Source: WLWS01 sp047638675 (GTDB lineage: Bacteria > Pseudomonadota > Gammaproteobacteria > Eutrophobiales > Eutrophobiaceae). Taken from it: a DNA stretch of 5,758 bases. A program made the position numbers and the translations under genes. Below are positions 1-4,872 of the stretch, piece by piece. The stretch is from the NCBI GenBank assembly GCA_047638675.1, contig JBLIML010000246.1:1-5758 (forward strand). Direction: 5' to 3'. The notes under the pieces were generated by a model. It saw only the letters and a program-made list of their open reading frames with translations. It did not search any database and was not told the origin of the DNA. Position 1 is the first letter of the stretch, and each line of letters begins with the position of its first letter.

Positions 1-744
1 CCACAATGCCTAGCCTACTGTTATGACAAGTCTCTCATCCGAGGCCTGGCTCACGAAATGGATATCCCCGTAGCCGATGCTTATGTCGTCAAACCCGAAG
101 ATACGACATATATTGACATCAATGTCGCCTTTCCGGTAATCATCAAACCAAATTTTGGTGACTCCAGCATAGGTATTACAAGAAACAGCGTCTGTTACAA
201 CGTCACAGAACTGGAGCAGGGGATTACAGAGGTACGCAAAATTTTTGGCTATGATAATCCTATACTTGTGGAGCAATACCTGACAGGTAAAGACATAAGT
301 GTTGGCGTCATCGGCAATACGAGCGACAACCTGGTATTTCTGCCGGTTATCGAAGAGGATTACTCCTCCTTGCCTGAGGGATATCCCCATATCTGTGGTT
401 ATGAAGCAAAATGGGATCCAGATTCGCCTTACTGGCAATTACGTTCCGTTCCCGCCATGTTACCTGACAAAACCGAAGCCTATTTACAGGCAAGTTGCGC
501 CAAATTATTTGAGCGCACTGAGTGCCGCGATTACGCGCGATTTGACTGGCGTCTGGATGATAATGGCACACCGCGGCTCCTTGAAGTCAACCCGAATCCA
601 GGTTGGTGCTGGGATGGCCATCTTTGCAAGATGGCCAAACTTGCAGACATTTCTTATGCAGAAATGCTCGGTAACATCATTAAAGCCGCGATTGGCCGAC
701 AAAAAATCAAAAGAACGATTGTGACCACACAAGGTGTCGCCTGA
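1..744 (+). CDS. ATP-grasp ligase, D-Ala-D-Ala-ligase-like (5' partial)
   Basis: This is the C-terminal 247 residues of an ATP-grasp enzyme, in frame from base 1; the true start lies upstream, so the ATG at 58 is internal. Counting from base 1, the fragment shows the end of the N-terminal/central linker (DKSLIRGLAHEMDIPVADAY, residues 9-28) and the ATP-binding lysine strand with its glycine loop (FPVIIKPNFGDSSIGI, 44-59). The acidic strand VEQYLTGKDISVGVIG follows at 90-105. The metal-binding C-terminal part has ARFDWRLD (179-186) and LLEVNPNPG (193-201), which carries the E and N that bind Mg-ATP in this superfamily. Such enzymes join a carboxylate, via an acyl phosphate, to an amine. The segment after LEVNPNPG reads WCWDG, unlike genuine Ddl, so a housekeeping peptidoglycan role is unlikely and the substrate is unknown. 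The family call is strong; the reaction is inference. Confidence 0.9.
   Translation, partial: PQCLAYCYDKSLIRGLAHEMDIPVADAYVVKPEDTTYIDINVAFPVIIKPNFGDSSIGITRNSVCYNVTELEQGITEVRKIFGYDNPILVEQYLTGKDISVGVIGNTSDNLVFLPVIEEDYSSLPEGYPHICGYEAKWDPDSPYWQLRSVPAMLPDKTEAYLQASCAKLFERTECRDYARFDWRLDDNGTPRLLEVNPNPGWCWDGHLCKMAKLADISYAEMLGNIIKAAIGRQKIKRTIVTTQGVA
615..637. repeat. Perfect 10-bp hairpin inside the ATP-grasp gene
   Basis: TGGCCATCTT (615-624) is followed after three bases (TGC) by its exact reverse complement AAGATGGCCA (628-637). It lies in codons for the residues just after the conserved LEVNPNPG segment, so coding constraint may explain part of it. No T-run follows, so it does not look like an intrinsic terminator. 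Confidence 0.6.
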
Positions 745-769
745 GCATACGATCTGATAGATCAAAACC

Positions 770-895
770 ATGAACTATTCTGACCTACTGTCAGTAGATC
801 CAATTTCCTGGCCTGGGGTTGATGTACTGGAAGAGTATTTTCAATCGCTGACTCGAGGCGTACATCATAGATATCGATCGTGGAAGGGAAAATAA
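770..895 (+). CDS. Possible small protein, 41 aa, unknown
   Basis: An ATG-started frame begins 25 bases after the ATP-grasp stop and ends at a TAA directly followed by TGA. The predicted 41-residue product starts MNYSDLLSVD, continues with PISWPGVDVLEEYFQSL and ends in a basic stretch, HHRYRSWKGK. It has two tryptophans, no membrane segment and no signal peptide. I do not recognise it. No clear Shine-Dalgarno sequence precedes the ATG. It could be a real small gene co-transcribed with the ATP-grasp gene, the surviving N-terminus of a longer decayed gene, or chance. The composition looks more protein-like than a random frame, but that is a judgement by eye. Apart from this frame, the 745-954 gap holds only the dyad at 934-950 and one copy of a 14-base shared motif. 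Confidence 0.3.
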   Translation: MNYSDLLSVDPISWPGVDVLEEYFQSLTRGVHHRYRSWKGK

Positions 896-906
896 TGATC
901 TTTCCT
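893..906 (-). repeat. 14-base shared intergenic motif, copy 1
   Basis: On the minus strand this reads AGGAAAGATCATTA, identical over 14 bases to 4191-4204 on the plus strand. It overlaps the stop of the possible 41-aa ORF and lies about 48 bases upstream of the DUF1003 start. Its function is unknown; it could be a regulator site or coincidence. Confidence 0.35.
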
Positions 907-933
907 TTGTGCCCGCATAACGCAAATCCATGT

Positions 934-950
934 TGATTTGAATGAAATCA
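934..950. promoter_or_regulatory. Dyad just upstream of the DUF1003 start
   Basis: TGATTT and AAATCA form exact inverted arms around a 5-base centre (GAATG), ending four bases before the ATG at 955. Its position suits an operator or a translation-blocking hairpin, but the arms are short and AT-rich. No typical ribosome binding site is visible here. Confidence 0.22.
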
Positions 951-954
951 GTTT

Positions 955-1440
955 ATGTTAAAATATTTTGAAAGCCTTGCGAAGATTCTGTTAGGGGTTA
1001 CCTTTCGCGAATTGTCAGATGAAGACAAACGTGTAATCAAGAGTATTGCAAACCAGGAATCTTTGGTCGAAAACATCAATGAAAGGTTCGCAGATGAATT
1101 AAGCTTCGGACAAAGACTTGCCGACAAGGTGGCTTCTTTTGGTGGTTCATGGACATTTATCCTTACTTTTATTTCATTGATGGCATCGTGGGTATTGCTG
1201 AACACCTATATCCTGGTTTCCTATGAGAAAGTCTTTGACCCATATCCCTATATTTTACTGAATCTTGGGCTTTCAGGCCTTGCCGCGTTGCAAGCGCCTA
1301 TCATCATGATGTCTCAAAACAGGCAAGCAGAAAAAGATCGCATGAAAGTTGATGCAAACTATGAAGTCAATCTTAAGCTTGAACTCGAAATCCTGAGACT
1401 TCACCAGAAAATTGATGTCCTCATGGAAGCGAATAATTAG
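955..1440 (+). CDS. DUF1003 family membrane protein
   Basis: This is a 161-residue inner-membrane protein of the DUF1003 family, whose biochemical role is not known. A soluble N-terminal part (1-62) includes the family's FGQRLADKVASFGGSW block (51-66). Two transmembrane helices follow, about 65-87 and 98-119, and both flank the signature FDPYPYILLN (94-103). QAPIIMMSQNRQ (113-124) ends the second helix. The tail from about 137 is charged and leucine-patterned and probably forms a short coiled coil in the cytoplasm. Length and motif order match the family, so the gene looks intact. An in-frame TGA at 943-945 makes ATG 955 the only sensible start, although no clear Shine-Dalgarno sequence precedes it. 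It lies 61 bases upstream of an MFS gene on the same strand; a shared transcript is possible but not shown. Confidence 0.93.
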   Translation: MLKYFESLAKILLGVTFRELSDEDKRVIKSIANQESLVENINERFADELSFGQRLADKVASFGGSWTFILTFISLMASWVLLNTYILVSYEKVFDPYPYILLNLGLSGLAALQAPIIMMSQNRQAEKDRMKVDANYEVNLKLELEILRLHQKIDVLMEANN

Positions 1441-1501
1441 GACTTAACAAGCAGTAAAACGACCTCGTAAACCACTCCGTCCTGTCTGCACCCATACCTA
1501 T

Positions 1502-2716
1502 ATGAATAAGATTGTAAAATCCATCGCGCCTCTTTTATTGGCTATTAGTTTGCTTCTTTCCGGAAACGGTTTATTAGGCACGCTAACCGGAATGCGCGCA
1601 AGCTACGAGGGATTTCATGAAATTCTGACCGGGCTAATTATGGCAGCATACTTTCTGGGGTTCGTTGTCGGTATATACCTGTGTCCTGCTCTCCTCAAAA
1701 GCGTTGGTTACATACGTACTTTTACAGTTTTGGTCGCACTCTGTGCTGTCGCAATTATTCTTCAAGGATATTTCGTTACAATTTATAGCTGGATTTTGCT
1801 GCGTTTACTGGTGGGTATATGCCTGGTCGGCGTTTATGTTGTCATCGAAAGTTGGCTAAATAACCTGACTTCGAATGAAAATCGAGGTAAGACTTTATGT
1901 GTTTATCAAATGACGACACTGCTTGCGCTGGCTGCCGGGCAATTTCTTATCCTTATGGCTGATGTGAATACACACACCTTATTTGTATTATCTGCAGCAT
2001 TATTTGTAATTAGCATTGTGCCTGTAGCGCTGACAAAACTCGATGAACCTGAAATTGTTAACGGCGCTGAGAGTCTTGATTTGCGCGAGTTGTATCAAAT
2101 ATCGAGAGTATCTATTTTATCTTCCCTGACATCTGGATTGGTAAATGGATCATTTTTTGCCCTGGCCGCCGTATCTGCGATTCAATTGGGCCTGGATAAA
2201 AAAGAAATCGCCATTTTGATGAGTGCGATGATACTAGGTGGTGCCATTCTTCAATGGCCAATCGGCCATTTATCAGATCGCTTCGACCGCCGTAATATCA
2301 TTGCCCTGGCAAGTTTATTTGGCAGTATTTTTTCTATTCTGATGCTGTTTTTTTTCCACTACTACAAAGATGGCATTATCGTTATTGTTTTTCTTTATGG
2401 CGGGATGTCATTTGTTCTTTACCCGATTGGTTCTGCACTTTTAAATGACATTATCCCACGTGAAAAATTTGTGCTGGCCGCACGTGGGATGTCGCTGACT
2501 TACGGTATTGGTGCGGCAGTAGGGCCAATATGCGTAGGCCTTTTAATGACAATGACAGGACCCGAAGCCCAATATGTATTTAGTGCCGTCATACTTTTTA
2601 TTTTGGCCTTGTTTGGATATTTTGAGGTGCATAACAATGATCTGTCAATAACTGAACATGAAGCATTTATCCCAATGGTTAGAACATCACCTGTTGCATT
2701 AGAACTGCACCCGTAG
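1502..2716 (+). CDS. MFS transporter, YcaD-like
   Basis: This is a 404-residue, 12-helix major facilitator superfamily carrier in the inner membrane. The first helix starts almost at the N-terminus (PLLLAISLLLSGNGLL, 10-25). Helices 4-5 carry RLLVGICLVGVYVVIESWLN (101-120), whose VVIESWLN is typical of the YcaD-like branch. The loop between helices 8 and 9 has the MFS motif A-like GHLSDRFDRR (255-264), preceded by QWP. The C-terminal tail ends PMVRTSPVALELHP, close to the RTSPVAAELDP-type tail that I recall as usual in this group, so the protein is full length. The substrate is unknown; members are annotated only as putative efflux or uptake carriers. No good ribosome binding site is seen before the ATG, and no alternative start occurs in the preceding open frame. 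It converges on the AAHS gene with only 53 bases between stops and no clear terminator hairpin. Confidence 0.92.
   Translation: MNKIVKSIAPLLLAISLLLSGNGLLGTLTGMRASYEGFHEILTGLIMAAYFLGFVVGIYLCPALLKSVGYIRTFTVLVALCAVAIILQGYFVTIYSWILLRLLVGICLVGVYVVIESWLNNLTSNENRGKTLCVYQMTTLLALAAGQFLILMADVNTHTLFVLSAALFVISIVPVALTKLDEPEIVNGAESLDLRELYQISRVSILSSLTSGLVNGSFFALAAVSAIQLGLDKKEIAILMSAMILGGAILQWPIGHLSDRFDRRNIIALASLFGSIFSILMLFFFHYYKDGIIVIVFLYGGMSFVLYPIGSALLNDIIPREKFVLAARGMSLTYGIGAAVGPICVGLLMTMTGPEAQYVFSAVILFILALFGYFEVHNNDLSITEHEAFIPMVRTSPVALELHP
2453..2490. repeat. 10-bp perfect inverted repeat within the YcaD-like gene
   Basis: ATCCCACGTG (2453-2462) and CACGTGGGAT (2481-2490) are exact inverted arms separated by 18 bases. 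They encode parts of IIPREKF and ARGM in the YcaD-like transporter. Each arm contains CACGTG, itself a palindrome. There is no downstream T-run, so a terminator is unlikely; an internal regulator site or chance are both possible. Confidence 0.55.
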
Positions 2717-2769
2717 ACGGATAAGTCGAGTTAATGTGCGCATATATTAGTATCCCATCAATAAATATT

Positions 2770-4101
2770 TCAGTTGCTTACATTTCTCAAAAACAACATT
2801 AACAACATCGCTGCGACTAATGAACCCATGGCCATTATTAGAGCCACTGTCTGCAAACTCTGACCAATTGAAAACAGATAACCCGCGATAATCGGACCGG
2901 CCGCAGAACCGCCACGACCAACACCAATGGCAAAACCTGTGCCGCCAGCGCGCACTCCTGTTGGAAAGGATTGTGCGAATAAGGCGTAAAGACCAACAAC
3001 GGCTGAATTAGTAAAAAATCCGGCAGTCGCTGCTACCAGGCTAAGAGCTGCAATGCTTTCATATCCTCGGCCAAATATACTGACCATCACGATAGCACCA
3101 AAAAGGGCAATAATAGTCAGGGCTCTCACGGTATAACGACTGGACAGAAATCCAAGTAACACAGCGCCGATAAGGCTTCCGACATTGGTCCAGACCAGAA
3201 CGCCTCCAGCCGTTGATGCTTCATAACCCATGTCGACAACGATTTTCGGAATCCATTTGAGAATAAAATAAAACGTAGTGATGTGGAAAAAATACGCCAT
3301 TGTTAGAATGACAGTGATTCGTGCGAGACCGGGCGTAAATAACTGGGCAATGCTGGATTTAGCCACCTCTGCTTTTTCCGAACCCAGGGCTGAGATAGTG
3401 CTATGCCCCATTTGAGTCAGGATTTCATTGATTTTTTCCAGGGCACCTTTTGGTCTTTTTTTATCAAGGTAAGCAAGCGATTCAGGCAGAAACCACCAGA
3501 CCAGCACTATGAATGACATTGTTACAATCGCGCCAAAAATAAAAACCGAACGCCAATCAAAATAATTAAGCAACATGGAAGCTAGCGTTCCACCAACGAT
3601 TGCACCTAGCGGGAAACCAGATGCCATGAGAACCACAGATAAATTACGGCGGCGGGTGTTTGAGTGCTCCGCTACCAACGCGTTGCAGGATGCAAGCATG
3701 CCGCCAATCCCAAGTCCGGTGAAAAAACGATACGAAGATAAACTGACGACAGTATTTGCTATACCAGCCAACATCATTCCAGAAGACATCACCAGCAAAC
3801 AAACTAATATCGTAGGACGTCGACCAAAACGATCAGCAATGTTTCCAAGTACGATCGAGCCCGCGGCCATGCCTATTAATTCCATTGACAAAACCACTCC
3901 CAGGGCTGCCCTGTTAATGCTCCATTCGGCCGCAATACCCGGTGAAGCAAAGCTGATTGACAATATATCGAATCCATCCAGTGCCGTAAGTAATATGCAA
4001 ATTATGACGGCGATTACCTGTGGGCGGCTCATCGGCTCGCGCGCGATAATTTCTGTTGCAGAAATACCCGTAGGGCTTGTTGGTTGAGATGCATCGTTCA
4101 T
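2770..4101 (-). CDS. Aromatic acid:H+ symporter (AAHS) family MFS transporter
   Basis: This 443-residue, 12-helix proton symporter of the PcaK/BenK type imports aromatic or related carboxylates across the inner membrane. Helix 1 has the family signature LDGFD (41-45), whose two aspartates are needed for transport in PcaK. GNIADRFGRRP (86-96) is MFS motif A, and RFFTGLGIGG (125-134) begins helix 4, with E145 following in ALVAEHS. PES (206-208) ends the first six-helix half. The central loop is about 212-255. Near the C-terminus, R384 and R396 lie in a SFPTGVRAGGTGFAIGVGRGG-type helix 11, at the same 12-residue spacing that I recall for two important arginines of PcaK. AAGGA lies 12 bases before the ATG. 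It is divergent from the thioesterase and near an aryl-CoA ligase, which supports an aromatic substrate; the exact acid is not shown. Confidence 0.93.
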   Translation of the reverse strand: MNDASQPTSPTGISATEIIAREPMSRPQVIAVIICILLTALDGFDILSISFASPGIAAEWSINRAALGVVLSMELIGMAAGSIVLGNIADRFGRRPTILVCLLVMSSGMMLAGIANTVVSLSSYRFFTGLGIGGMLASCNALVAEHSNTRRRNLSVVLMASGFPLGAIVGGTLASMLLNYFDWRSVFIFGAIVTMSFIVLVWWFLPESLAYLDKKRPKGALEKINEILTQMGHSTISALGSEKAEVAKSSIAQLFTPGLARITVILTMAYFFHITTFYFILKWIPKIVVDMGYEASTAGGVLVWTNVGSLIGAVLLGFLSSRYTVRALTIIALFGAIVMVSIFGRGYESIAALSLVAATAGFFTNSAVVGLYALFAQSFPTGVRAGGTGFAIGVGRGGSAAGPIIAGYLFSIGQSLQTVALIMAMGSLVAAMLLMLFLRNVSN

Positions 4102-4113
4102 CAGTGGAGCTGA

Positions 4114-4118
4114 TCCTT
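4114..4118 (-). promoter_or_regulatory. Ribosome binding site of the AAHS gene
   Basis: The minus strand reads AAGGA here, within AAAAAGGATC, with a 12-base spacer to the ATG at 4101. The spacing is a little long but this is the only Shine-Dalgarno-like sequence nearby, and it supports the chosen start. Confidence 0.5.
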
Positions 4119-4133
4119 TTTCTCAATCAAGGG

Positions 4134-4162
4134 ATTATTATTTAAGCTCGACTCAAGCACAA
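4134..4162 (-). promoter_or_regulatory. Candidate sigma-70 promoter for the AAHS gene
   Basis: On the minus strand TTGTGC (4157-4162) and AATAAT (4134-4139) are spaced by 17 bases, a reasonable match to -35 and -10 elements. The leader to the ATG would be about 25-30 bases. The region is AT-rich, so a chance match is quite possible. The divergent thioesterase promoter should lie in the same 135-base gap, but I cannot place it convincingly. Confidence 0.3.
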
Positions 4163-4190
4163 GCTGTCTCCATTTAACATGTTTATATCC

Positions 4191-4204
4191 AGGAAAGATC
4201 ATTA
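4191..4204 (+). repeat. 14-base shared intergenic motif, copy 2
   Basis: AGGAAAGATCATTA here matches the reverse complement of 893-906 exactly. It lies 32 bases before the thioesterase ATG, in the divergent spacer. An 8-base palindrome AACATGTT (4176-4183) lies just upstream. Either could be an operator; neither matches a site I know. Confidence 0.35.
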
Positions 4205-4236
4205 ACAAAAGTGTTTTTATCCATTATCCTGTCTTG

Positions 4237-4659
4237 ATGAAAATATTTAAATCTACCTATGTTGTTGAATGGGCTCATTGCGATATAGCCGGTATCGTTT
4301 TTTACCCTCATTTTTATGCCTGGTTTGATCAGTCAACAGAAAGAATGTTCAAGGCTATGGGCTTCCCTTATACATCGCTAATGGAGAAATTTGGTCTTGT
4401 CGGTGCACCTCTGTTAGAGACAGGTTCGAAATATAAGAATGCCTGTAAGTTAGGCGATGAGCTGAACATGGAAACCTGGGTTGCTGAACACGATGAAAAA
4501 ACCTTCCTGGTTAAACATGTGTTACATCATGCCGATGGACGGCTTGCACTTGAAGGTTTTGAACACCGCATTATGGTCGCCAGAGACTCAACAAGTAAAA
4601 AAGGTATGAAGGCGACAGCCATACCTGAAGCTATTGTCTTACAGTTTGAAGCAGAATAA
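4237..4659 (+). CDS. Acyl-CoA thioesterase, 4-hydroxybenzoyl-CoA type
   Basis: A single hotdog domain of 140 residues, predicted to hydrolyse an acyl- or aroyl-CoA to the acid and free CoA in the cytoplasm. VEWAHCDIAGIVFYPHFYAW (about 9-28) matches the signature of the Pseudomonas CBS3-type 4-hydroxybenzoyl-CoA thioesterase. The aspartate of HCD (residue 16 from ATG 4237) is the equivalent of its catalytic Asp17. GLVGAPLLETGSKY (54-67) and the strand FLVKHVLHH complete the fold, and length equals the family norm. A TTG at 4234 directly precedes the ATG and could also be used. No Shine-Dalgarno sequence lies close by. The frame is open upstream to 4114 but has no ATG, GTG or TTG there. An ATT at 4201 six bases after AGGA is a remote alternative. 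Its neighbours, an aromatic acid symporter and a CoA ligase, suggest an aroyl-CoA substrate, but relatives act on many acyl-CoAs. Confidence 0.9.
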   Translation: MKIFKSTYVVEWAHCDIAGIVFYPHFYAWFDQSTERMFKAMGFPYTSLMEKFGLVGAPLLETGSKYKNACKLGDELNMETWVAEHDEKTFLVKHVLHHADGRLALEGFEHRIMVARDSTSKKGMKATAIPEAIVLQFEAE

Positions 4660-4697
4660 TTTCAATAAGCTTCAATTTAAAAAATATTTCGCCTGTT

Positions 4698-4850
4698 TTA
4701 TTGAGCAGTAAATTCTATTGCGCCTTCGGGCAAAAGATACAACACCAGCGCTTCGCCCCTGGTAACAGTTGGACTGTGTGCGCTTTCAGACGCATAAACC
4801 ACCCAGCCCTCACCATGCCCATCAAACTGGGCACCTTCGTCAATCGGCAT
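4698..4850 (-). pseudogene. C-terminal remnant of a DUF4863/PnbB-like gene
   Basis: A 50-residue frame from ATG 4850 to TAA 4698, eleven bases after the ligase stop. It has GWVVYASESAHSPTV (residues 15-29) followed by ALVLYLLPEGAIEF (34-47). This matches my memory of the C-terminal cupin-like end of DUF4863 proteins, the family of 4-hydroxylaminobenzoate lyase PnbB, whose members are about 150-170 residues long. The N-terminal two thirds are absent. The same frame stays open upstream to a TGA at 4905-4907, inside the ligase 3' end, reading RDGLIDGIMPID across the ligase stop. The likeness may therefore begin a few residues before the ATG. Only weak GGA-containing sequence precedes the ATG. 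I read it as a deletion remnant, still translatable. A genuine short protein is the alternative. The family identification was made without a search. Confidence 0.62.
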
Positions 4851-4853
4851 AAT

Positions 4854-4872
4854 TCCATCTATTAATCCATCT
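4854..4872. repeat. 7-bp direct repeat at the ligase/remnant junction
   Basis: TCCATCT occurs at 4854-4860 and again at 4866-4872, straddling the ligase stop codon. Short direct repeats of this kind can mark slipped-strand deletions, and the site coincides with the point where the DUF4863-like sequence begins. Seven bases is short enough for chance. Confidence 0.4.

Noticed and set aside
10..438. 142-residue minus-strand frame opposite the ATP-grasp gene
   Set aside because: It lies entirely antisense to a clearly conserved ATP-grasp domain and shows no family motif, so it is a shadow frame.
785..797. CTACTG-T-CAGTAG palindrome as an operator
   Set aside because: The arms are six bases and it lies inside the possible small ORF, with no promoter-like sequence next to it.
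933..951. FNR-type box upstream of the DUF1003 gene
   Set aside because: The TTGAT half site is present, but the spacing to ATCA is nine bases rather than four, so it does not fit the FNR consensus.
2253..2270. AATGGCC/GGCCATT hairpin with a 4-base loop in the YcaD-like gene
   Set aside because: It coincides with codons for the conserved QWPIGH motif, so amino-acid constraint explains it adequately.
3575..4087. 170-residue plus-strand frame opposite the AAHS transporter
   Set aside because: It is antisense to the conserved N-terminal half of the transporter, rich in proline and serine as expected from the reverse of membrane-helix codons.
4722..4731. GCC-TTCG-GGC mini-hairpin as a terminator for the thioesterase
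   Set aside because: The stem is only three pairs with no T-run, and it lies within the codons of the DUF4863-like remnant.
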